In this document: positions 1 to 5,189 of the stretch, piece by piece
How the letters are laid out: each line of letters opens with the position of its first letter
How positions within the stretch are numbered: position 1 is the first letter of the stretch
DNA from: Candidatus Sabulitectum sp.
GTDB taxonomy: Bacteria > Fermentibacterota > Fermentibacteria > Fermentibacterales > Fermentibacteraceae
Length of the DNA: 5,189 nt
Assembly: GCA_023145935.1 (NCBI GenBank)
Contig: JAGLDB010000150.1
Coordinates: forward strand, 1-5,189
Reading direction: 5' to 3'
Program-made: the position numbers and the translations under genes
The notes under the pieces: generated by a model
Seen by the model: only the letters and a program-made list of their open reading frames with translations
The model's database searches: none
Told to the model about the DNA's origin: nothing

Positions 1-815
1 GCTCTTACTTCCACAAAATTATTGTAAGCGGCAATGACCTGCTCCGGGGTATGGCAGATCCTGTTCTGCCGGTTAACCAAAAAACCCCACACATGAAGCT
101 TCTTGAAGAGATCTTCCTGTGTCTCCAATCCATCGGGATACTGCCCTGTAGCATATGCCATGAAGGAAAGTGGACGAGCGGAGGTGACAGTGCTGTCCAG
201 TTGGCGCAACGACCCGCTAGTGGCGTTTCTGGGGTTGGCAAAGGGTGATTCCCCTGATTCTTCTCTTCTGCGGTTCAGCTTCTTGAAATTTTTCACTGTG
301 AAAAAGACTTCTCCACGGATCTCGACGCTGAGCCGGTGGGCGTTAAGCCTGAGAGGTATGGAACGAATGGTTCTGGCGTTATCGGTAACATCCTCTCCTC
401 TGATTCCGTCACCTCTGGTGCCGGCCCTTACAAGCACAGAGTTCTCGTAAACAAGAGAAAGGGAAACTCCGTCGAGCTTTGGCTCAACAGAGTACTTCAC
501 CCGATCAAGTTTCAGCAGATTCAAAACGCGTGAATTGAAAGAGAGAAAATCCTCTCTGCTGAACGCATTGGAAAGGCTGAGCATTGGCGGGTGGTGGATA
601 ACAGAGGAGAAACTTGACAACGGGGCTGAGCCCACCCTGGCTGTTGGAGAATCAACGCTGCAATACTCCGGATTTTCCCGCTCAAGAAAGAGAAGCCTGT
701 TCATCAAAGCATCGTACTCGCCATCAGTGATCTCTGAAACATCACCCGAGTAGTATTGACGATTGTACTTTCTTATCAAAACAGTAAGATTTGTAATTTC
801 CTGTTGCGGACTCAT
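1..815 (-). CDS. ligA: NAD+-dependent DNA ligase LigA, N-terminal part (gene runs off left edge)
   Basis: This enzyme seals 3'-OH/5'-phosphate nicks in duplex DNA using NAD+, and it is essential in replication and repair. The first 271 codons are visible. Residues 1-60 match the NMN-binding Ia domain, with Y21, Y22, D31, Y34 and D35 in a YYSGDVSEITDGEYD stretch. PMLSL at 77-81 follows. The adenylation domain has motif I KLDG with the AMP-accepting lysine at K113. TRGDG follows with R134, then the EIRGEV motif with E169, then FANPRN and GSLRQLD with R196 and R204. All agree with the E. coli enzyme from memory (K115, R136, E173, R200, R208). The window ends before the DGVVIK motif, so the rest of the adenylation domain and the OB, zinc-finger, HhH and BRCT domains are missing. 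The ATG at 815 is chosen because GGAG lies 7 nt upstream and because it overlaps the upstream stop as ATGA. No frameshift or stop is seen. Confidence 0.97.
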   Translation of the reverse strand, partial: MSPQQEITNLTVLIRKYNRQYYSGDVSEITDGEYDALMNRLLFLERENPEYCSVDSPTARVGSAPLSSFSSVIHHPPMLSLSNAFSREDFLSFNSRVLNLLKLDRVKYSVEPKLDGVSLSLVYENSVLVRAGTRGDGIRGEDVTDNARTIRSIPLRLNAHRLSVEIRGEVFFTVKNFKKLNRRREESGESPFANPRNATSGSLRQLDSTVTSARPLSFMAYATGQYPDGLETQEDLFKKLHVWGFLVNRQNRICHTPEQVIAAYNNFVEVR

Positions 816-826
816 TCCGATTCTCC
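812..826 (-). promoter_or_regulatory. ATGA stop/start overlap and internal ribosome binding site for ligA
   Basis: The TGA stop of the lipoprotein gene (814-812) overlaps the ATG of ligA (815-813) in the tetranucleotide ATGA. A GGAG Shine-Dalgarno core (826-823) lies inside the last codons of the upstream gene, 7 nt before the ATG. This arrangement is typical of translational coupling, so ligA is probably co-transcribed with the lipoprotein gene and translated by ribosomes ending on it. Confidence 0.85.
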
Positions 827-2815
827 ACTGCGAACCCTTGTATACATGATATCTGCAGGGATTACCCTAGTGGGATTAACATCTATGGCATTTACCTCTC
901 CTGAACCCGACAGTCCAATTGTACATTGATTGAGTCCGGATTCAATGGAGTGGGTCATTTCTCTTACCACCGTAGTATCAGAGAAATGCAGGCGGCATTC
1001 TCCAAATTCAAGGTTAAAAGGCAACCCGGGTTGAATCTCTGTCATGTGAACAAACAGTTTATCGTTATCTTCCCACCATCTGGCCTGGATCTGGGGGATC
1101 CCCGGCTGGTAGAGGAGAGCTCTGAGCAGGTCATATTTATCAGTCCCCCTGAATACCCTTAAGCTGGAAGAGACCTTAAGCCAGAAGTTACCGCTGGAGG
1201 CATGTGTAAAATCCTGCAACAGGTAAGGCAGTCTGTTCAGCATTCTCAAGGAATACAGGTATTCCATGACAACCACACCCTTGCCCCTGGCAACGAAAGG
1301 TCTTAGAGGCGAGTCATTCAGCATTGGATCCCCCAGGGAATGCTCTGCAATCACCGGCGTATTGCCGTTCCCTCCGAGATCCTCTGTGTTGAAAAGGTAA
1401 AACTTCAGATACGCTTCTCTTATAAGTGCAAGCCCGTGACTGTTATCGGTATTTGCAGCATAATATCTTACAGGGATCCATGACGCAAGCATATCCGCAA
1501 GGATTGGATCAAGTTGGAGTGATTGCATCAGAATTCCCTCTGCAGCTCCAATAAGGATATTGCTGCCCGGGGGTATAACTCCGTTTGCGAAATTCTCATC
1601 CCATGCTGATACATCCGCAAGACTTTCAAGGGAACCTCTGGAAAAGAGCATTCCGCCAAAAGCAGAGGTAACAACAGGCCCGGCAGGATTGATAACCTCT
1701 ACAAAGCTGAATTCAGCAGATGGGAAATCCAGTGTACTCCTCAGGATCGATGCCATTCTTCTTACGGCAATACTGTCCAGCGGAGAAATAGGAGATCCTT
1801 CGAAGATCAGCATTCTGTACCGTGGGAACAGCTGGCTCTCCGTGTAATTCCCTATTGCAATGGGAAGTCCTCCAACGATTCCTCCTGGAGCTGAATACCA
1901 TTGATCTGGTAACTCCCCTCTTAAAAGTGGAGCCCAGGATGAAATAGAATCAGGAAGAAAAACCCGAACATTGTAGTTCTCCGGCACAACTGATATAGGA
2001 TAGTATCCGTCACCGGACAGATATGCTGATGTAAGTCGGGATTGAACGCTGACACGCCCCTGCGAATCAAGATACGGAATGTTGATCTGAAACTGATTTC
2101 GGAAAACACCAGTATACATTCCTGTTGAATCAGCAAAACACAGGTACTTGTTCTGAATGCTGTCTCTTCTAAAATGCCCTGCGGTTGAAGAAATAACAGA
2201 ACCTGTACTTCTGTGAATAAAAGTAAATGCCATGGAATCCGCATTGCTTTCCGTGAAGTTTACCACAAGAGAGTCAATGGTCTCAAGAAGGCTTCCAGTG
2301 CTGTCCTGCTGATAGTAGACCATAAGATGGTGGGTCACGTCAGGTGGTGGCTCCACAGCCGTAGAAGCCCTTTCACTGTCAATTAATGACCCTGTTCTAT
2401 CAGAAAGAAAAATTGATCTGAGCCCCGGTGGACGCACTACGGAAGCACCAGTACACACCGATCTGACCTGACTGATGAGCTGTTCATCACCTCGGTCTGG
2501 TATTGTAACTGAAAAGATAAGAACCGTAGAACCACCCACATGCCACTCCATGTTAAACTGAAGAGAGTCGGGAAGCTGACTGTCAAAGTGAAGAGAATCC
2601 ACTTCTCTCCCTTGTGCTGCGGTCTCTGTGCTTACAAAGGAAAGCTCATATCTCAATGATGCATTATCCAGTGAATCGTATCGCACAGACCATGAGCCAA
2701 TATTTATTAACCTGAAGGAGTCTGGATCTTCAGTTAACTCCTGCGAGAAACCTCTTTCCCCACAGGAGCTTACAAGAAGCAAAAATGAGGCCAGTACCGG
2801 CAAAATAATTTTCAT
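812..2815 (-). CDS. Large lipoprotein with an M1 aminopeptidase-like C-terminal half lacking the HExxH zinc site
   Basis: This is a 667-residue protein counted from the ATG at 2815. It opens with a lipoprotein signal peptide: Lys2, a hydrophobic run, then LVSSC with the lipidated cysteine at 18. It should therefore be membrane-anchored and exposed to the periplasm or outside. Residues ~25-300 look beta-rich, with many Asp/Ser-Thr turns, as in the N-terminal domain of M1 peptidases. From ~330 on, the order of elements recalls M1 enzymes. SAFGGMLFSRGSL (384-396) sits where the GAMEN/GGMEY strand would be. A helical stretch contains LASW (443-446) and IREAYLKFYLF (465-475), resembling the WLNEGFATY helix. 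ARGKGVVVMEYL (509-520) resembles the YxKGA helix, and QPGIPQIQARW (570-580) resembles the final PGxPxLxV strand. There is no HExxH anywhere, so zinc catalysis is unlikely. The fold assignment is inferred from motif order; the lipoprotein call is firm. A TTG at 2824 is an alternative start, adding three residues. It is first of a two-gene unit with ligA. Confidence 0.85.
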   Translation of the reverse strand: MKIILPVLASFLLLVSSCGERGFSQELTEDPDSFRLINIGSWSVRYDSLDNASLRYELSFVSTETAAQGREVDSLHFDSQLPDSLQFNMEWHVGGSTVLIFSVTIPDRGDEQLISQVRSVCTGASVVRPPGLRSIFLSDRTGSLIDSERASTAVEPPPDVTHHLMVYYQQDSTGSLLETIDSLVVNFTESNADSMAFTFIHRSTGSVISSTAGHFRRDSIQNKYLCFADSTGMYTGVFRNQFQINIPYLDSQGRVSVQSRLTSAYLSGDGYYPISVVPENYNVRVFLPDSISSWAPLLRGELPDQWYSAPGGIVGGLPIAIGNYTESQLFPRYRMLIFEGSPISPLDSIAVRRMASILRSTLDFPSAEFSFVEVINPAGPVVTSAFGGMLFSRGSLESLADVSAWDENFANGVIPPGSNILIGAAEGILMQSLQLDPILADMLASWIPVRYYAANTDNSHGLALIREAYLKFYLFNTEDLGGNGNTPVIAEHSLGDPMLNDSPLRPFVARGKGVVVMEYLYSLRMLNRLPYLLQDFTHASSGNFWLKVSSSLRVFRGTDKYDLLRALLYQPGIPQIQARWWEDNDKLFVHMTEIQPGLPFNLEFGECRLHFSDTTVVREMTHSIESGLNQCTIGLSGSGEVNAIDVNPTRVIPADIMYTRVRSGESE

Positions 2816-2827
2816 TATACCCAAATT

Positions 2828-2833
2828 CTCCTC
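2828..2833 (-). promoter_or_regulatory. Ribosome binding site GAGGAG of the lipoprotein gene
   Basis: GAGGAG lies 12 nt before the ATG at 2815 and only 3 nt before an in-frame TTG at 2824. Neither spacing is ideal. The ATG is preferred because three nt is too close for initiation and because starting at MKIILPV gives a compact, typical lipoprotein signal peptide. Confidence 0.55.
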
Positions 2834-2851
2834 AGGGTTGACTACCGGAAA

Positions 2852-2879
2852 ATATTACTTAGTTTCCCACATCTGGAAA
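2852..2879 (-). promoter_or_regulatory. Candidate sigma-70-type promoter for the lipoprotein-ligA unit
   Basis: On the minus strand, TTTCCA (2879-2874) and TAATAT (2857-2852) are separated by 16 nt. Each matches four of six consensus bases. The predicted transcript would start near 2845, about 30 nt before the ATG and just upstream of the GAGGAG. The -35 overlaps the leader of the divergent membrane-protein gene. This is weak, position-supported evidence only. Confidence 0.3.
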
Positions 2880-2889
2880 GGCGGAACTA

Positions 2890-3588
2890 ATGGGATTGTT
2901 TAACATACTGGCAATGGCAGTCAACACCCAGCCCGGTCATGAACCGAGTGCTACAGCTGCATTGCTTTTTTCCTTCTATGCCCTGGTAGTTTTTCTTTTG
3001 ATACAGTTTCTTGGGGCTCGTTTTTTTACCCGATGCAAAGAGCGATACAACAGCTTTGTTCTCATATCTTTTATCGTACTGGCCTCGCTGGCTGCGGGAT
3101 CACTTACTGTTGCCTTCTTCCTTGGAGAACATACACACAGGCTTTTCCTGGGGGTGATCAGTGGAGTTTTCATCTGGACAGCTCTGGGAGAAATTGCGGA
3201 GCAGCTGGAATGGTACAGATCTCACGCCCGGAATGCCGTCTGGATCTATCTGCTTACTACTGCAGTATGGCTTGCGATGGTTTTCCTTATATCAGGTATC
3301 CCTGTTCCAATCCTTGGTTTTATCGGTTACCCCCTTCTGGCCTGGGGAACCCACCTTACCAGGGTTCGCTTCATCCACAAATGGGGAGCAGCATCCTTTG
3401 CGTCAACACTTCTTCTACTGGTCATGGCGGCAATCTCCGGTGGTGCAATAGTTGCAGGGGCTCTGATAGGAACCAGATTCTCGGGAATGATGGCAGGGCT
3501 TGTGTTTGCGGTTTCAACATGGTCAATCATGGAGATAATCTGGGAACGGGGAATGGCGAACGGTCCCTGGAAACATGGTGAGAACTAA
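2890..3588 (+). CDS. Polytopic inner-membrane protein of unknown function
   Basis: I do not recognise the family of this 232-residue protein. It has about seven hydrophobic segments, at roughly residues 22-42, 56-78, 84-104, 116-135, 137-153, 167-192 and 198-217. They are joined by short loops with basic patches (RFFTRCKERY at 44-53, YRSHAR at 109-114, RVRFIHKW at 158-165). Charged residues lie at the end of the third segment (GEIAEQLEW, 100-108) and near the last one (EIIWER, 215-220). Those could be functional sites, but no known motif is evident and there is no cleavable signal peptide. The ATG at 2890 has AAAGG 8 nt upstream. A TTGACT at 2838-2843 could be its -35, but the matching -10 (TAGTTT, 2860-2865) is poor. 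The gene is divergent from the lipoprotein gene (74 bp apart) and convergent with the next gene, so it is probably monocistronic, ending at the hairpin at 3622-3647. Confidence 0.85.
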   Translation: MGLFNILAMAVNTQPGHEPSATAALLFSFYALVVFLLIQFLGARFFTRCKERYNSFVLISFIVLASLAAGSLTVAFFLGEHTHRLFLGVISGVFIWTALGEIAEQLEWYRSHARNAVWIYLLTTAVWLAMVFLISGIPVPILGFIGYPLLAWGTHLTRVRFIHKWGAASFASTLLLLVMAAISGGAIVAGALIGTRFSGMMAGLVFAVSTWSIMEIIWERGMANGPWKHGEN

Positions 3589-3621
3589 TATCACCCGAAT
3601 TGCATCTCTGAATCAATAAGT

Positions 3622-3647
3622 CAGCCCCCGCTTTCCAGCGGGGGCTG
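3622..3647. terminator. GC-rich hairpin, probable bidirectional terminator between convergent genes
   Basis: CAGCCCCCGC (3622-3631) and GCGGGGGCTG (3638-3647) form a perfect 10-bp stem around the 6-nt loop TTTCCA. The hairpin lies 33 bp after the stop of the plus-strand membrane-protein gene and 23 bp beyond the stop of the minus-strand gene, so it can serve both. Neither side has a true T-run: TACTGTATTTC follows on the plus strand and ACTTATTGATTC on the minus strand. Termination may therefore be inefficient or factor-assisted, or the hairpin may mainly protect 3' ends. Confidence 0.7.
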
Positions 3648-3670
3648 TACTGTATTTCAGCAAATACTTC

Positions 3671-5005
3671 TTAATAAAACATGTACGTAAGCCCTGCAGA
3701 GAAGCTCAACACCGATGGTTTGATCTCGGCATAGTAAAGTTCTCCCGGCAGAGCATCTCTGTTGTACCCCCGCCAGTCTGTTACGGTCCAACTGTCTGCT
3801 GATGCACCAAGTCGCCCCACAGCACCTGCGATAAAGCCAAATCTGCTGCTGAACAGCCACTCCAGATTCATGCTGCCTGTTCCTGCAATGGTGGCAGTAT
3901 TCGCCGTTGCAGAGATCGTATCTGCTCTTGTGTTCTGGTTCAGGTAGCAAGCCTCAAATCCGATACCAAGTCTCAAAGCAAGATCCGGTGATGCGAGAGG
4001 GAGCCTTGTTCCTATCTCTCCCCTTATCCCGATAGATGACATTCTGGGAATTACTCCTGAAAAAAGAGTACCTGAAAGAGACAAGCCCCATTTGCAGGTT
4101 CCGCCGGTGAATTCAGCCTGGTTCAGAAGCCTGGAGGTTTCAGCCTCTTCCCCTGACAGGTTATCACCGGGAATGACCTCTGTGGGCAGAACAGCATAAG
4201 ACAATCCAAGAATTCCAGGTGTGGAATTCTCTACTGCTGCAACCCTGGTGCCCTCTACCAGATCACCGGCGATCAATCTTCCCCTACTGGAGTTATCACT
4301 GGAATCAATTATCTGAAGAATACCGTGACTGCTCAGTCGATGATACTCCTCCGAAGAACGGGGAATACCTTGTGCCAAAGCCACCACCGAGAATACCATA
4401 CCCTTTTTGACACCGCTGTCTGCGCCTAAAGGAATTTGAAAAACTGAACCTGCAGTAGCGGTAAATGTGAATTCGTACGGGAATATTTCGTTCAGACTTC
4501 TCTGAACAACAAGAACAACCCCCTGTAAAGCAAGGCTTTCAAGATCGATCGATGCTGAACTGAGAAGGCTTCCCGAATACTTCTTCTCTCTCACCGATCC
4601 CAGAAGACTTCCCTCTGAGGTGTAAAAACGGCCTGTGATGTCCACAGAGGTGTTTCGTGTAACATATAGACTGTCAGCCGTGCCGTGACTAACTTCAGTG
4701 CTGGGTGATGAAACATCAAGAAGCATGAACAGATCTATATTAAGATCCGCCGCAATTGTTCTCAGACGAATATTCTGGTCATCCGGGTCTCCCTGATAAT
4801 CGGAATGAGTGGAGGCATCAACAACAAAAAACCGTCCACTCATATTGAATACTTCTTCTGCCACAGACTTAAGTTCTAGAGTGTCATAATTTTCCATTGC
4901 ATCATTAAAGACCGGAATAACGGCAATTCTGGACAAATTGGTTTCTTCCGCTATTCCCAGTAAGGTAAACGAAAACAAAGCTGCGATAATAATTCTGCCA
5001 GTCAT
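3671..5005 (-). CDS. Secreted protein: CsgG/TolB-N-like domain, FlgT-C-like domain and C-terminal outer-membrane beta-barrel-like region
   Basis: This 444-residue protein starts with a signal peptide (Arg4, hydrophobic 5-18, likely cleavage after A19 in LLGIA). Residues ~24-175 alternate strands and helices. RIAVIPVFND (26-35), FFVVDAS (59-65) and LNIDLFMLLDVSS (88-100) resemble the alpha/beta fold shared by CsgG, LpoB, FlgT and the TolB N-domain. Residues ~183-258 resemble the small beta domain at the FlgT C-terminus: FQIPLGADSGVKKGMVFSVV, then GILQIIDSS, then GRLIAGDLVEGTRVA. From ~305 the sequence alternates amphipathic strands (WGLSLSGTLF, IGIRGEIGTRL, ALRLGIGFEACYL, GSMNLEWLFS, RFGFIAGAVGRLG). 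It ends in SFSAGLTYMFY, with the terminal aromatic residue typical of BAM substrates. An outer-membrane location with a periplasmic N-terminal part is inferred. The ATG at 5005 has AAGGGAG 7 nt upstream. Substrate and partners are unknown; the domain links rest on pattern, not a search. Confidence 0.85.
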   Translation of the reverse strand: MTGRIIIAALFSFTLLGIAEETNLSRIAVIPVFNDAMENYDTLELKSVAEEVFNMSGRFFVVDASTHSDYQGDPDDQNIRLRTIAADLNIDLFMLLDVSSPSTEVSHGTADSLYVTRNTSVDITGRFYTSEGSLLGSVREKKYSGSLLSSASIDLESLALQGVVLVVQRSLNEIFPYEFTFTATAGSVFQIPLGADSGVKKGMVFSVVALAQGIPRSSEEYHRLSSHGILQIIDSSDNSSRGRLIAGDLVEGTRVAAVENSTPGILGLSYAVLPTEVIPGDNLSGEEAETSRLLNQAEFTGGTCKWGLSLSGTLFSGVIPRMSSIGIRGEIGTRLPLASPDLALRLGIGFEACYLNQNTRADTISATANTATIAGTGSMNLEWLFSSRFGFIAGAVGRLGASADSWTVTDWRGYNRDALPGELYYAEIKPSVLSFSAGLTYMFY

Positions 5006-5034
5006 GAACTATCTCCCTTCAAAACAAACTGATT

Positions 5035-5048
5035 AATTTAATTAAATT
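5035..5048. repeat. AT-only 14-bp perfect palindrome in the leader/promoter region
   Basis: AATTTAATTAAATT reads the same on both strands. It overlaps the predicted -10 hexamer and start point of the beta-barrel gene, so it could be an operator or simply an easily melted promoter region. A purely A/T palindrome of this size can also arise by chance in AT-rich intergenic DNA. Confidence 0.35.
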
Positions 5049-5073
5049 TATCATTCTCAGACCGGAATGAAAA
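5045..5073 (-). promoter_or_regulatory. Candidate extended -10 promoter for the beta-barrel gene
   Basis: On the minus strand, TTTTCA (5073-5068) is followed after 17 nt by TAAATT (5050-5045), which is preceded by TG plus one base (TGA, 5053-5051), an extended -10. Each hexamer matches four of six consensus bases. The start point would fall near 5038, giving a ~33-nt leader that includes the AAGGGAG ribosome binding site. The presence of a promoter suggests this gene can be expressed separately from the gene upstream, although no clear terminator separates them. Confidence 0.4.
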
Positions 5074-5084
5074 GGGGCACCAAA

Positions 5085-5189
5085 TCAGAAGAAATGAACA
5101 GATACAACACAGTCGCCGTAACCTGCTTCGGGAACGGCTATTACAGCACCGTCGGCTACATTGTCTCCAGCAATGATTCCCTCACTGCT
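5085..5189 (-). CDS. C-terminal end of an unidentified protein, possibly related to the beta-barrel gene's middle domain (runs off right edge)
   Basis: Only the last 34 codons and the TGA stop (5087-5085) are in the window. The reading frame is open to the right edge. The visible tail begins SSEGIIAGDNVADGAVIAV and ends CVVSVHFF. IIAGDNVADGAVIAV resembles LIAGDLVEGTRVAAV at residues 244-258 of the neighbouring secreted protein, where it is part of a FlgT-C-like beta domain. This gene may therefore encode a related envelope protein without the barrel. It ends 79 bp upstream of the next minus-strand ATG, so co-transcription is possible. The competing plus-strand frame through the same bases lacks any such resemblance. 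The function cannot be assigned from this fragment. Confidence 0.6.
   Translation of the reverse strand, partial: SSEGIIAGDNVADGAVIAVPEAGYGDCVVSVHFF

Noticed and set aside
103..753. Plus-strand and alternative minus-strand open frames across 1-815
   Set aside because: They are shadows of ligA, whose conserved motifs are read in a different minus-strand frame that runs off the left edge.
1921..2244. 107-residue minus-strand open frame within the lipoprotein gene
   Set aside because: It lies fully inside the 667-residue lipoprotein gene in another frame and has no ribosome binding site or recognisable motif.
3033..3581. 182-residue plus-strand open frame inside the membrane-protein gene
   Set aside because: It overlaps the membrane-protein gene in another frame, has an unnatural composition rich in Cys, Trp, Ser and Gly, and has no good start context.
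5067..5189. Plus-strand frame starting ATG at 5067 and open to the right edge
   Set aside because: The ribosome binding site is weak, the product has no recognisable features, and it is antisense to a minus-strand frame whose tail resembles the neighbouring protein. It cannot be fully excluded without more sequence.
1..5189. CRISPR array, tRNA/rRNA gene, insertion sequence or toxin-antitoxin pair
   Set aside because: No regularly spaced direct repeats, no tRNA-like arms, no transposase or terminal repeats, and no small paired genes were seen. Nearly all the sequence is covered by the genes listed.

Overview
The window comes from a diderm (Gram-negative-type) bacterium of moderate GC. The evidence is a lipoprotein signal peptide, a secreted protein with a predicted C-terminal outer-membrane beta-barrel, and a bacterial NAD+-dependent DNA ligase. 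The envelope proteins do not closely resemble well-studied model species, so an uncultivated or poorly sampled lineage is likely, but I cannot name the phylum from sequence alone.

Layout, left to right. (1) 1-815, minus strand: the N-terminal 271 residues of NAD+-dependent DNA ligase (ligA), cut by the left edge. The adenylation motif and most nucleotide-binding residues are visible. (2) 812-2815, minus strand: a large lipoprotein just upstream of ligA. Its TGA stop overlaps the ligA ATG (ATGA), so the two genes form a translationally coupled pair. Its C-terminal half resembles an M1-type (gluzincin) aminopeptidase fold that has lost the HExxH zinc site. (3) 2890-3588, plus strand: a polytopic membrane protein of unknown function, divergent from the lipoprotein across a 74-bp gap. 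(4) 3622-3647: a strong GC-rich hairpin between convergent genes, probably a shared terminator. (5) 3671-5005, minus strand: a secreted protein with a CsgG/LpoB/TolB-N-like alpha/beta domain, a FlgT-C-like small beta domain and a C-terminal beta-barrel-like region ending in an aromatic residue. (6) 5006-5084: a short intergenic gap with a plausible extended -10 promoter and an AT-only palindrome. (7) 5085-5189, minus strand: the last 34 codons of another gene. Its tail carries an IAGDxV motif like the one in gene 5, so it may be a related envelope protein.

Apart from ligA, the genes point to envelope or surface biology. Nothing here is a mobile element, CRISPR array, RNA gene or defence island. 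The points most worth following are the degenerate peptidase-like lipoprotein coupled to an essential replication gene, and the periplasmic-domain/beta-barrel fusion next to a possible relative.
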